A stretch of 64,000 nt of DNA. It comes from Streptomyces sp. WZ.A104 (GTDB taxonomy: Bacteria > Actinomycetota > Actinomycetes > Streptomycetales > Streptomycetaceae). Under the pieces are notes generated by a model. That model made no database searches. It was not told where the DNA came from and worked only from the letters and a program-made list of their open reading frames with translations. Location: contig NZ_NWVL01000012.1 in NCBI RefSeq assembly GCF_002382885.1, positions 62,001 to 126,000 on the forward strand, read 5' to 3'. A program made the position numbers and the translations under genes. This document shows, in pieces, positions 6,581-13,993 of this stretch; within the stretch, counting starts at the first letter, position 1; each line of letters begins with the position of its first letter.

Positions 6581-6798
6581 ACAAGATCGTCAAGTTCCCT
6601 GTCGAGATCGTCACGCACGGCGAGATCGAGATCGACATCGACGTACCCGACGAGTTCCTCGACGAGGACGGCGACGTGTGCGACGAGGACGGCCTTCGCG
6701 ACTGGCTCAACGACAACGAGAACGAGTGGTACGAGCTCGTGCCGCCCTTCGAGGAGATCCAGTCCAAGGAAGTCATCGAGATCGCCAACGTCTACTAA
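6577..6798 (+). CDS. Very acidic small protein, possible DNA mimic
   Basis: This 73-residue protein carries about 23 Asp/Glu against four Lys/Arg. The acidic residues are concentrated in beta-like runs (EIEIDIDVPDEFLDEDGD) and a following DEDGLRDWL helix. GTG 6577 overlaps the preceding stop. Such charge density is typical of DNA-mimic inhibitors (Ocr, ArdA, AcrIIA4 types). No sequence family was recognised, and the mimic idea rests on composition and on the nearby antirestriction genes. Confidence 0.6.
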   Translation: MNKIVKFPVEIVTHGEIEIDIDVPDEFLDEDGDVCDEDGLRDWLNDNENEWYELVPPFEEIQSKEVIEIANVY

Positions 6799-6815
6799 CC
6801 CCGCCGGAGAACCAC

Positions 6816-7088
6816 ATGAAAGACCGCGTCAAGCACCTCGTGAGCGAACTGGACGAGGCCGTCAAGAACATGCGCCAGGAACCCGAAGAGGGCCACTCCT
6901 GGCCGTGGGAGGACGAGCACGTGGCGGGCCTGAATCTCGCCGACGCCGCCGAAGCCCTGATCCTCGCGCTTCCCACCGACACCTGGCCGGCCTCGTGGTT
7001 CGAGGAGGAGTCGAGGGCCCCCCGAACCCCGCTCAGCAACTACGAGAAGCAGCTCGTCTCCGAGCTCATCGACCGCCTCAACCTCTGA
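6816..7088 (+). CDS. Hypothetical protein, 90 aa
   Basis: A mainly helical protein with DRVKHLVSELDEAVKN at the N-terminus, a central acidic/Trp stretch (HSWPWEDEH) and a C-terminal helix KQLVSELIDRLNL. GGAGAA precedes ATG 6816. It follows the acidic protein by 17 bases and is probably in the same transcript. No family or motif was recognised. Confidence 0.6.
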   Translation: MKDRVKHLVSELDEAVKNMRQEPEEGHSWPWEDEHVAGLNLADAAEALILALPTDTWPASWFEEESRAPRTPLSNYEKQLVSELIDRLNL

Positions 7089-7163
7089 TCTCTCACACGC
7101 AGACGGCGCCTGCTCCTCCCCGTTGGAGTCGCGGAGGGGCGGGCGCCGCCCGAAAGGATACCC

Positions 7164-7712
7164 ATGAGCCACGACGCCACCTACCCGTTCCCCGAAGGGG
7201 ACCTGCACGTCACGATCATCGCCGCGAAGTCCAGAAGCGCGTACTGGGGCGACCAATGGCAGGTCCGCCCCGAGGCCCGGCTAGCGATCAGCTCCTCGCT
7301 CGACGAGAAGGGCGAGCCCGGCTACGTGAAGATCCGCGGGCGCAAGTACCGCGTGGCCTCGCGCCGATCCCGTGTCCACGCCCTAACCGAAGCCGCCATG
7401 CGCGAGAACAGCAACGACCCCGACCTCTGGCAGCGGGAAACCCCCCTACGTCGGCAGGAGTTCGCGAACGAGCTGGACCGAGGGGTCGGGGAATCGACCG
7501 CTGCCCGCACCCGGCTGAACCAGATGGTCACGGAGGCCGCGATCCGCTTCGAGGCCGACCATCCGGACTGGCGGCTCGTCAGCGAGCGGCTGGAGCTGGA
7601 GGGCGAACTAGACGGAGCCGAAGCGGTCGTCAGCGGAGCCCGCGATGCGCTGCGAAAGGCCGAAGCCCGCGCAGCCGACCTTCGCGCCCGAATCGCCTCC
7701 TACACCGCCTGA
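7164..7712 (+). CDS. Hypothetical protein, 182 aa, C-terminal coiled coil
   Basis: The N-terminal ~70 residues are beta-rich (DLHVTIIAAKSRSAYWGDQ, YVKIRGRKYRVASRRSR). From about residue 140 the protein is a long charged helix with ERLELEGELDGAEAVV and ALRKAEARAADLRARI, a likely coiled coil. AAAGGA precedes ATG 7164. No enzyme motif is visible. It may be a DNA- or protein-binding oligomer; function unknown. Confidence 0.65.
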   Translation: MSHDATYPFPEGDLHVTIIAAKSRSAYWGDQWQVRPEARLAISSSLDEKGEPGYVKIRGRKYRVASRRSRVHALTEAAMRENSNDPDLWQRETPLRRQEFANELDRGVGESTAARTRLNQMVTEAAIRFEADHPDWRLVSERLELEGELDGAEAVVSGARDALRKAEARAADLRARIASYTA

Positions 7713-7722
7713 AGGTCCCCTG

Positions 7723-7992
7723 ATGCTGCACATCGTCAACACCGCCGAGGACGCGCCAGTTGGCACCTACGTGGTCCTGACCTATCTCTCCGACCACTTT
7801 CACGGCCGCGTCAAGCGCCACCTGTCCCACCAGGGGGAGATCCGCTTCGACATCGAGCCGACCCCCGGCCGCTGTACGCGACCCATCGCCGGGGCCGTGA
7901 TCAAGCCCGGCTTCCTGGTCGTCGACCCCAGCCCCTTTGAGCCGTGCGGAGGCTGCCAGCGCCGCCGTCAGCGTGAAGCCCGCACCCACTGA
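7723..7992 (+). CDS. Hypothetical protein, 89 aa
   Basis: A short beta-rich protein (APVGTYVVLTYLSDHFHGRV) ending in PCGGCQRRRQREARTH, which has a CxxC pair in a basic tail that could bind nucleic acid. ATG 7723 lies ten bases after the preceding stop; GAAGG is a weak SD. It is placed between genes of the same orientation with small gaps. No family was recognised. Confidence 0.55.
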   Translation: MLHIVNTAEDAPVGTYVVLTYLSDHFHGRVKRHLSHQGEIRFDIEPTPGRCTRPIAGAVIKPGFLVVDPSPFEPCGGCQRRRQREARTH

Positions 7993-8013
7993 CCACCCGA
8001 TCTGAGGAAGACC

Positions 8014-8331
8014 ATGATCCCTGTAGCCGTACCTCGCCGCATCACCCTTGTTGTTCGCTGGGAAGCCAGCGCCGAAGGCGTTTCCTACGACCTGCCATCG
8101 ATGATCTGCACGGTACCTGTGCCAGCCGACCTCCACGACGACGAGGTACTCAACCTCGCCCACCGCATCACTGCCGAGCGTGTGGCCGACGCCTACCCCC
8201 ATGGCCCCGATAGCGATGAGCCGATTGAGCCGAGCTGGGTGTTCGAGGACGACGCTCTGTGTCTGGTCGAGGCCGTCTTCGAGGGAGAGCCCGCCCTGAT
8301 AGGCGCCTGGGCCCACTCGACGGTGATCTGA
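8014..8331 (+). CDS. Hypothetical protein, 105 aa
   Basis: The protein starts with a beta-strand pair (RRITLVVRWEASAEGVSYD), then a helix DDEVLNLAHRITAERVADAY and an acidic C-terminal half. GAGGAAGACC gives good SD support for ATG 8014. One base separates its stop from the start of the methyltransferase, so the two are likely translated together. Whether it assists the methyltransferase is unknown. Confidence 0.6.
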   Translation: MIPVAVPRRITLVVRWEASAEGVSYDLPSMICTVPVPADLHDDEVLNLAHRITAERVADAYPHGPDSDEPIEPSWVFEDDALCLVEAVFEGEPALIGAWAHSTVI

Positions 8332-8332
8332 C

Positions 8333-9646
8333 ATGACCACAATTACCCGCCCGCGCTCCTTCGCACGGCTCGACACGGCCGGGGCACTCGGAACTCCCGA
8401 GGAGTCAGACCTCACAGGCAAGACACCGGAAGAGCTCGCCGAGATCGCGGCCCCCTGGCCCGCCGAGTGGCTCTTCCCTCCGGAGCCATGGGAGGCCGAG
8501 CGAGTCATCAACCTCTTTGCAGGACCCGGTGGTTGGGACGTTGGTGTACGCGATGTGCTGGAGTACGACCTCGACACCGTTGGCGTCGAAATGCACAAGG
8601 ACGCCTCCGCAACCGCTTCCGCAGCCGGATTCCGGCGCATCACCGCAGATGTCCGCTCCCTCGACCCGAAGCACCCCGCGCTGCGCTGGGTCGTCGGCCT
8701 GGTCGTCTCGGCGCCGTGCCAATGCTGGTCCCCGGCCGGCAAGAGAGCCGGGCAAGACCCGCGCAATCAGGAACTCCTCCTAGACGTGTTCACCATGGCC
8801 TTCGAGGCCACCTTCGGGCACTGGCACGACAGTGGAGAGTGCAGTCCCTGCGAGTGGGCAGACCACTGCCTGATTTGTAGCAACCCCGACTGGGATGGCT
8901 ACGCAGGCTTCACCGGCCCTCTGCTCACCCTGGACGAGGTCCGCGCTCCCATAGCCCAGATGACGGACGAGCGGATCGGCCTGCTCGCCGAGGTGCTGAT
9001 CTGGGCGCTCACCCTGACTGCGCAGTGGGACAACCTCCGCTGGCTGGCCATGGAACAGAGCTCAGCTCTCCCAGAGACGATCCTCGACGGGATACGCGAA
9101 GAGCTGTGGTCGGCGGACTGGTGCAGCGCCGAGTACCGCGTACTGGACGCCGTCGACTACGGACTGGCCTCCCGCAGGAAGCGCGTCTTCCTCATGGCCG
9201 CCCGCCACTCCTACGTCGACATGGCCGCTCTCACCCCCGCCGAGCCCCTGCCGACCACCACGGCCGCCGATGCCCTCGGCTGGCCGGAGGGCATCAGCGT
9301 CAATACCAGAGGCGTCCGAAAGACGGCGGGCGGCAACTGCTGGAGCGCGGACAAGCCCGCGACTGGCATCACCTCGAAGATTCGCGGCTGGTACTGGGAG
9401 CACAACAAGGACCGGAAGTTCAGCCTCGACGAGGCCGCGCTCCTGGTCGGGTTCCGCAACGGCTACCCGTGGACTGGCTCACGGTCGAGCTGCACGCAAC
9501 AGATCGGCGACGTAGTCGCCCCACCGATGGGCGCCGTCGTCATCGGAAGCCTCCTCTCCCACCACTGGGAGAAGCCCTTGCGGCGATACCTCGCCGACAT
9601 CTACGCCCACACCCCTGCCGAGCCCGAGCACACGCTCGCCGCCTGA
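8333..9646 (+). CDS. Orphan DNA (cytosine-5) methyltransferase
   Basis: C5 methyltransferases transfer a methyl group from S-adenosylmethionine to cytosine. Motif I is INLFAGPGGWDVGV (near residue 62), motif IV with the catalytic Cys is SAPCQCWSPAGKR (near 126), motif VIII is YGLASRRKRVFLMAAR (near 279), and motif X is QQIGDVVAPPMG near the C-terminus. Motif VI is divergent (EQSSALPE instead of ENV). An extra segment with C and H residues between motifs IV and VI (HDSGECSPCEW, HCLIC) may bind zinc. Length is 437 residues. No restriction gene is adjacent, so it probably masks the element against host enzymes or regulates expression. Confidence 0.88.
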   Translation: MTTITRPRSFARLDTAGALGTPEESDLTGKTPEELAEIAAPWPAEWLFPPEPWEAERVINLFAGPGGWDVGVRDVLEYDLDTVGVEMHKDASATASAAGFRRITADVRSLDPKHPALRWVVGLVVSAPCQCWSPAGKRAGQDPRNQELLLDVFTMAFEATFGHWHDSGECSPCEWADHCLICSNPDWDGYAGFTGPLLTLDEVRAPIAQMTDERIGLLAEVLIWALTLTAQWDNLRWLAMEQSSALPETILDGIREELWSADWCSAEYRVLDAVDYGLASRRKRVFLMAARHSYVDMAALTPAEPLPTTTAADALGWPEGISVNTRGVRKTAGGNCWSADKPATGITSKIRGWYWEHNKDRKFSLDEAALLVGFRNGYPWTGSRSSCTQQIGDVVAPPMGAVVIGSLLSHHWEKPLRRYLADIYAHTPAEPEHTLAA

Positions 9647-9660
9647 CCGATCGAGAGAAC

Positions 9661-10074
9661 ATGCGCGCAAACCTCCTGCTCATGCACTACGCCCGAAGCC
9701 CCTTTGACTGTCCCGTCTGTGAAGCGGACCGCCTCACCTCCATGGCCGATGCCCGAGCCGGCATCTGTACCGCCTCCGGCGTCGCCATCGACGACATCGA
9801 CCCCGCCACCGGCTACGACCACTCCCGACGCGGATACGAACGGGTCCGCGCTTCCTGGGTCGACCTGATCTGCCAGCACGGTGCCAACGAGTTCCACGAG
9901 ATACGCGACATCGCCGAAGTCCGCTCCTACTGGTCCGAGAAGCGGCCCGAGTTCACCGACGGCGACGACTGGCTGACCGAGGCGTTCGAAGCCCACCGGC
10001 AGTTCATCGCCGAACTCGGCCGACCGTGCCGCCGCTCCACCTGTGACATCCACTTCCCCGTCCCCACGGCCTGA
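9661..10074 (+). CDS. Hypothetical protein, 137 aa
   Basis: Cys pairs frame the protein: FDCPVCEADR near the start and RPCRRSTCDIHF near the end, with HGANEFHEIRD in the middle. This suggests a small zinc-stabilised fold. GAGAGAAC precedes ATG 9661, fourteen bases after the methyltransferase stop. Function is unknown. Confidence 0.6.
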   Translation: MRANLLLMHYARSPFDCPVCEADRLTSMADARAGICTASGVAIDDIDPATGYDHSRRGYERVRASWVDLICQHGANEFHEIRDIAEVRSYWSEKRPEFTDGDDWLTEAFEAHRQFIAELGRPCRRSTCDIHFPVPTA

Positions 10075-10088
10075 AAGCAAGGACCGAC

Positions 10089-10664
10089 ATGACCGAGATC
10101 ATCGCGACCACCGACGACGGACGCTTCCGCGTCAGGCTCGCCACCGACGAACACGCCACCAACCCTCGCCACGACTACGACCACCTAGCCCACGTCATCA
10201 CCGTCGACACCCACCTCGGCCAGTACGAACCCGTTGACAAGGACGGCGGCCCGCTCGCCGAAGCGTGGAACCGCGTGAGCTGGAACCGCTGGAAGGGCAT
10301 CGAGACGTTCACCCGCTGGGCCAGCATCTTCCACAACGCCATCGTTATCGAGTCCCGCCCGGCACACGGCCCAGTCTCCCTCTGGTACCTGATGCGCGAG
10401 GACGCCGAAGACCTTGGAATGCTCCCCGAGGGGTACCTCGACGCCGAGCGCAAGGAGTACGAGGCGTGGGCCGAAGGCGACGTGTACGGCTACATCGTGG
10501 AGGAAGCCGTCGACTGGGTCCGGGCCGACGATGAGGGCGAGACCATGTCCACCTGGGAAGAGGTCGACTCGTGCTGGGGCCACTACGGCTACGAGTGGGC
10601 CACCGCCGAAGCCCGCCGGGCCCTGGCCTTCTACGTCGGGAAGCGCCAGGTGGTCGCGGCATGA
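10089..10664 (+). CDS. Hypothetical acidic protein, 191 aa
   Basis: No family was recognised. The N-terminus is beta-rich (IIATTDDGRFRVRLATDE), followed by Trp-rich helices (EAWNRVSWNRWKGIETFTRWA) and a YGYEWATAEARRALAFYVG C-terminus. GCAAGGACC precedes ATG 10089. The stop overlaps the next start (ATGA), so expression of the two is probably coupled. Confidence 0.65.
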   Translation: MTEIIATTDDGRFRVRLATDEHATNPRHDYDHLAHVITVDTHLGQYEPVDKDGGPLAEAWNRVSWNRWKGIETFTRWASIFHNAIVIESRPAHGPVSLWYLMREDAEDLGMLPEGYLDAERKEYEAWAEGDVYGYIVEEAVDWVRADDEGETMSTWEEVDSCWGHYGYEWATAEARRALAFYVGKRQVVAA

Positions 10665-10987
10665 AGACGCGCACCGAGCCCATCACACTGTCGGACGGAG
10701 CCACGATCCGTGTGCGAATCGAGCGCGGCCCGACCGGCGACACCATCCTCCACGAGGACTACGCCCGCCACCACGACGCCAGCGCGATCTACTGGCGCGG
10801 CCACCAGCTCTACCTGGTCTGGGAAGACCAGCTCCACCCCATCGAGCACCCTCAGTTCAAGCTCGCCACCACGCTCGACGAAGCCGCCGAGACGGCCCTC
10901 GCCTTCTTCGCCAAGTGCGCCGAGGACACGATCACCCACGCACGAGAACACGGCATTCCTGTAGAGGCGTGCTACTCACAGAGCTGA
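10661..10987 (+). CDS. Hypothetical protein, 108 aa
   Basis: A beta-rich N-terminal half (EPITLSDGATIRVRIERG) leads to a helix LDEAAETALAFFAKCAEDT. The start overlaps the upstream stop by ATGA. The gene is the last of a long block: its stop is immediately followed by motif copy 7 and the second double-hairpin, so a new transcription unit probably starts there. Function unknown. Confidence 0.6.
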   Translation: MKTRTEPITLSDGATIRVRIERGPTGDTILHEDYARHHDASAIYWRGHQLYLVWEDQLHPIEHPQFKLATTLDEAAETALAFFAKCAEDTITHAREHGIPVEACYSQS

Positions 10988-11000
10988 TTGTAAGAGTGTA
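10988..11000 (+). promoter_or_regulatory. TTGYAAKAGTTGA-like motif, copy 7 (divergent)
   Basis: TTGTAAGAGTGTA matches the first ten bases of the consensus with one exchange and differs at the end. It starts on the base after a stop codon and is followed within four bases by the double-hairpin element. Confidence 0.4.
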
Positions 11001-11003
11001 ACT

Positions 11004-11048
11004 AAGGCGAAACCTCCCGAGAGGAGGTCGTCGCGGGAGGCTCCCGCG
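11004..11048 (+). promoter_or_regulatory. Double-hairpin element, copy B
   Basis: AAGGCGAAACCTCC is shared exactly with copy A. The first stem is CCTCC-CGAGA-GGAGG (11013-11027), and the second is CGCGGGA-GGC-TCCCGCG (11032-11048). Conservation of the layout with different second-stem bases hints at a folded RNA. It lies 31 bases before ATG 11080. Confidence 0.5.
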
Positions 11049-11079
11049 GCCTGAAGAGCCAGCCAGTAAGGAGGACACC

Positions 11080-11373
11080 ATGAGCAAGAACCCTGGAGCC
11101 GCTGAACCGGACCACGTACCGCATACGCAGGAGATCGGAGAGCTCAGGGCGGGCCAGCGGGTAACGGTGACGGGTAAGGACACTCGCGGCTACAGCGTCA
11201 CCCGAACCGGCCGCATCCTGGCCGCCCCGAGGAAGGTGATGGCGCAGGACTGGGGCAAGCGCGTCAAGCGTTGGCGCCTGCATGTCTCCGATGAGCCGGA
11301 CGCCATGCCGGCGCACTCGAACTCGGTGGCCACACCCCTGAACGCCACGGCCGAACTCCTCCCCGACGCGTGA
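11080..11373 (+). CDS. Hypothetical protein, 97 aa
   Basis: A small beta-rich protein with ELRAGQRVTVTGKDTRGYS and VKRWRLHVSDEPD, which reads like an SH3/OB-type barrel. A strong SD (AAGGAGG) lies seven bases before ATG 11080. It is the first gene after the double hairpin and overlaps the next gene by GTGA. No function is known. Confidence 0.6.
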   Translation: MSKNPGAAEPDHVPHTQEIGELRAGQRVTVTGKDTRGYSVTRTGRILAAPRKVMAQDWGKRVKRWRLHVSDEPDAMPAHSNSVATPLNATAELLPDA

Positions 11374-11726
11374 CGCACCAGATGCGGAAGCGGCCCGAAC
11401 AGCGCTGGCAATGCCTCCACTGCCGGGCGGCATTCCTCGACCCAGAGCGCGCGAAGGAGTCCCAGTTCGCATGCCCCGGCCACCAGCTCGTTCACGGGCT
11501 CCTCGGCCGCCGCGAACACGTCTTGTACCCCACGTGGGCGAAGGACCGGAGCTGCGAAGCGTGGAGTTGCCCGGACCCCGACCCTGCCCACGACTTCCAT
11601 GGCCCCGACCCCTACTGCGACGAACCCTCCTGCGGTATCTGCCTGCACGACTGCGACTGCGATGTGTGCGAGGGGCGAGTGCATGCCCCCGGCCTCCACC
11701 GCCTCGTCGACAGCCGAGAAACCTGA
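11370..11726 (+). CDS. Cys-rich putative zinc protein, 118 aa
   Basis: About a dozen Cys residues occur in pairs: CLHC, FACPGH, SCEAWSCP and the dense CDEPSCGICLHDCDCDVC. The pattern suggests two or three zinc sites, as in ring or treble-clef clusters. GTG 11370 overlaps the upstream stop; an internal ATG at 11382 is an alternative. Position and Cys content resemble the zinc-ribbon genes at 3807-4549. Function unknown. Confidence 0.6.
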   Translation: MTHQMRKRPEQRWQCLHCRAAFLDPERAKESQFACPGHQLVHGLLGRREHVLYPTWAKDRSCEAWSCPDPDPAHDFHGPDPYCDEPSCGICLHDCDCDVCEGRVHAPGLHRLVDSRET

Positions 11727-11746
11727 ACCGAAAGGAAGCCCAGCTC

Positions 11747-12310
11747 ATGAAGACCTACTTGATCGGACTCGCGGGCGCCGCCCGCTCCGGCAAGGACACC
11801 GCAGCGACCCACCTCGCCCGCGCCGGGTGGGAGCGCAAGGCGTTCGCCGACCCCGTGCGCGAGGCGCTGTACCGCCTCAACCCGGTACTGATCGACCCGC
11901 TCGGCGAAGCTGGCACAACGACCGTTGCATACGAGGTCGACAACCACGGCTGGGAGTACGTGAAGAGCGAATTCCCGGAGGTGCGCGGCTACCTCCAACG
12001 GTGCGGCACTGAGGTCGGACGGCGGACGCTGGGGGAGGACGTGTGGGTCGACACCCTGTTCCGCGACTACGAAACCTGGGATCGCCCGACAGTGATCACC
12101 GATGTGAGGTTCCCGAACGAGGCGCGGGCCATTGAGAGTCGAGGCGGCCTGGTGGTGCAGGTGGTCAGGCCAGGCCGGAGCCCCATTCAGGAGTCGGCCC
12201 ACATTAGCGAGCGAGCTCTCGACGGGTGGTCCTTCGACGCCCAGCTCGTCAACGACGGCACGGAGGCCCAGCTCGGGCGCCGAGTGACGAACCTCGTCGC
12301 CGCACTGTAA
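11747..12310 (+). CDS. Phage-type deoxynucleoside monophosphate kinase
   Basis: This enzyme class phosphorylates dNMPs, supplying dNTP precursors for element DNA synthesis. The P-loop is GLAGAARSGKDTAATHLA (residues 7-24). The family motif ITDVRFPNEARAIESRGG (near 117) is the usual substrate/LID region of T4 gp1-like kinases. The C-terminal HISERALDGWSFD is also typical. At 187 residues the length fits. AAAGGAAG precedes the ATG. The stop codon is embedded in motif copy 6, the control region of the next unit. Confidence 0.82.
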   Translation: MKTYLIGLAGAARSGKDTAATHLARAGWERKAFADPVREALYRLNPVLIDPLGEAGTTTVAYEVDNHGWEYVKSEFPEVRGYLQRCGTEVGRRTLGEDVWVDTLFRDYETWDRPTVITDVRFPNEARAIESRGGLVVQVVRPGRSPIQESAHISERALDGWSFDAQLVNDGTEAQLGRRVTNLVAAL

Positions 12311-12340
12311 GAGTTGATGCACCCCGGTGATTGATATAGT
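12305..12340 (+). promoter_or_regulatory. Motif copy 6 and promoter with extended -10
   Basis: CTGTAAGAGTTGA (12305-12317) overlaps the kinase stop codon and provides TTGATG (12314-12319). TGATATAGT (12332-12340) is an extended -10 box; alternatively TAGTGT (12337-12342) gives a 17-base spacer. The predicted RNA would start near 12347, just upstream of GTG 12366. Confidence 0.55.
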
Positions 12341-12365
12341 GTCTCAGGCGAGAGAGAGGGAGATC

Positions 12366-12836
12366 GTGACCAGCACTACGACATGCCTGATTGAAGAACC
12401 GGCCGTCCTTGATGCACTCCCGGCCGGCATCGAGGTTCGAGACGCGGATGGCGACACCGGAACCAAGACGCGAGATGGCGCCTGGAAGGTCGCAGGCTTC
12501 CCCTGGGGCCTGGACCCCGACTGGTTCACCTTCCCCGTCCGGGTGGTCCGTCCGACCAGGGAGACCGCACAGCTCGTCACTGACCTGCGTGAAGCGGGGC
12601 GAGTGCCTGCGATCATGGCCGAGCTGCGAAGCATCGTGGGTGAGATCCAGAACCGGTTCGAGAAGCAGGTAGCGGATCTCGACGAGATCCGAGACGAGAA
12701 CGGGGACGTGCCCCACTCGCGCCTCACCGAGTTGGACGAGCTCATGGACGACATCCACGAGGAGGACTCCGAGATGCTCGCGGCCGTCCTGGAGCGGCTG
12801 GAAGCCCTCGTCGGCTCCGGCCAGGGCGGCGCATGA
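12366..12836 (+). CDS. Hypothetical coiled-coil protein, 156 aa
   Basis: The N-terminal half is beta-rich (LPAGIEVRDADGDTGTKTRD, WFTFPVRVVRP). The C-terminal half is a long acidic helix (IVGEIQNRFEKQVADLDEI, LDELMDDIHEEDSEMLAAVL). GTG 12366 was chosen because GAGAGGGAGA precedes it and the promoter -10 box lies at 12335-12340; a longer in-frame GTG at 12327 would lie inside the promoter. It overlaps the next gene by ATGA. Unknown function. Confidence 0.65.
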   Translation: MTSTTTCLIEEPAVLDALPAGIEVRDADGDTGTKTRDGAWKVAGFPWGLDPDWFTFPVRVVRPTRETAQLVTDLREAGRVPAIMAELRSIVGEIQNRFEKQVADLDEIRDENGDVPHSRLTELDELMDDIHEEDSEMLAAVLERLEALVGSGQGGA

Positions 12837-13261
12837 GGCTCACTCCCCGCCGGGAGGAGATCGACGCGGTGAAGGCGCTCTTGGAGGACGACTCCTTCGA
12901 GAGCGCCGACCAAATGGCCCGAACCCTGATCAAGGAAGTAGCCGGCATCCTCCAGATGCGCGACTGGATCGCTCTCGTGCACACCTGGAAGGACGGGAGC
13001 CGGGGGCTCAACTGGGCCCCTTTCGGCAACGAGGCAGAAGCCAGGTCGTTCGCCTCGAAGCTCGCGATCGGGGGCACCGGTCGCCTCGTCAAGCTCCACA
13101 GCCCTGGCGTGATGCTTGCCAACACCACCGGCAAGAAGGGCTGGAAGGGCTACTGCCAGCACCCCGAGTGCGGTCACGCCCCCTTCACCCACTCCGCAGC
13201 CAGCGCCGCACGAGGCGCATGTCAGATACCCACCTGCCCGTGCGCCAAATTCCAGAAATGA
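12833..13261 (+). CDS. Hypothetical protein with C-terminal zinc site
   Basis: A 142-residue protein with a helical N-terminal half (EEIDAVKALLEDDSFESAD) and the C-terminal cluster CQHPECGHAPFTH...CQIPTCPCAKF, four Cys and two His likely to bind zinc. Its ATGA start overlap implies co-translation with the upstream coiled-coil gene. It is part of the last operon that leads to xis and int. No specific function. Confidence 0.62.
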   Translation: MRLTPRREEIDAVKALLEDDSFESADQMARTLIKEVAGILQMRDWIALVHTWKDGSRGLNWAPFGNEAEARSFASKLAIGGTGRLVKLHSPGVMLANTTGKKGWKGYCQHPECGHAPFTHSAASAARGACQIPTCPCAKFQK

Positions 13262-13272
13262 GGACAGCAGGC

Positions 13273-13509
13273 ATGACCATCAGAGCCGTCGCCTTCAGTA
13301 AATGCCGGTGCGGAAAGGAGCGCGGCTACGACGACGAGCGAACCGCCGAGAAGGCACTCGGACGTGCCCAGGCCAAGCGGGACCGAGCAGGGGCCCGAAA
13401 GGGCACCCGCCGCGGCCTGTACCGCGAGAACCGCTTCTACGAGTGCGACTACGGCATGTGGCACCTCACCTCACAGTCCCGCGCTGAGTACCTCGGGGCC
13501 GCCGCATGA
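13273..13509 (+). CDS. Small basic hypothetical protein
   Basis: A 78-residue protein with CRCGKERGYDDERTAEKALG then a basic helix RAQAKRDRAGARKGTRR and FYECDYGMWHLTS. The Cys/aromatic pattern followed by His resembles small phage proteins that bind nucleic acids. ATG 13273 has GAGGAC at a good distance; the alternative ATG 13258 overlaps the upstream stop. The stop overlaps the following start (ATGA). Confidence 0.58.
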   Translation: MTIRAVAFSKCRCGKERGYDDERTAEKALGRAQAKRDRAGARKGTRRGLYRENRFYECDYGMWHLTSQSRAEYLGAAA

Positions 13510-13781
13510 AGCACAGCGAGAAGGCGCTTGCCAACGGCTGGGGCTGGGTCCTTGGAGTATCGGGTCAGGAATGCCGGGTGTACTCGCGCCCCGCCCAGCA
13601 ATCTCCGGCGGTTGACCCGGCGGAGGTGCTCGGACGGGCCGCGAAGCTGCTCGGTGTGGAGGATCTGGAGCAAGTGCCGGCAGGCATCCGGCAGCTCCGG
13701 GACGACCGCGAACAAGCCCTCGCCTCTGCCGATACGGCATGGCGTGCCGTGCGCACAGCCAGCCAGGTGACCTGGCGCTGA
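13506..13781 (+). CDS. Hypothetical protein, 91 aa
   Basis: A helical protein; residues 38-90 have VLGRAAKLLGVEDLEQVPAG and IRQLRDDREQALASADTAW. It is coupled at both ends, by ATGA to the gene before and by TGATG to the excisionase-like gene after. The position suggests expression together with xis. No family recognised. Confidence 0.58.
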   Translation: MKHSEKALANGWGWVLGVSGQECRVYSRPAQQSPAVDPAEVLGRAAKLLGVEDLEQVPAGIRQLRDDREQALASADTAWRAVRTASQVTWR

Positions 13782-13960
13782 TGCAGGGCGGGAGCAACCG
13801 GTTGCTGACGCCGGAAGAGGTAGCCGACTGGCTCAAGGTCAGCGAGATCACCGTCAAGAACAAGTACCGGACGTGGGGACTCAAGGCCCAGAAAGTGGGC
13901 CGCCTCCTCCGGTTCCGTGAACGCGACATCGTCACGTACCTCGATCAGCATTACGGATGA
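13781..13960 (+). CDS. xis: Excisionase-like winged helix-turn-helix protein
   Basis: The 59-residue product is almost entirely a MerR/HTH_17-type domain: LLTPEEVADWLKVSEITVKN, then GRLLRFRERDIVTYLDQHY. Such small proteins bend attachment-site DNA and direct the integrase toward excision. ATG 13781 overlaps the preceding stop (TGATG); an upstream in-frame start would add 14 residues. It lies 33 bases before the integrase, the classic xis-int order. Confidence 0.78.
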   Translation: MQGGSNRLLTPEEVADWLKVSEITVKNKYRTWGLKAQKVGRLLRFRERDIVTYLDQHYG

Positions 13961-13993
13961 TGCACGAGCGTACGTTTAATGAGAGGAGAGCAT

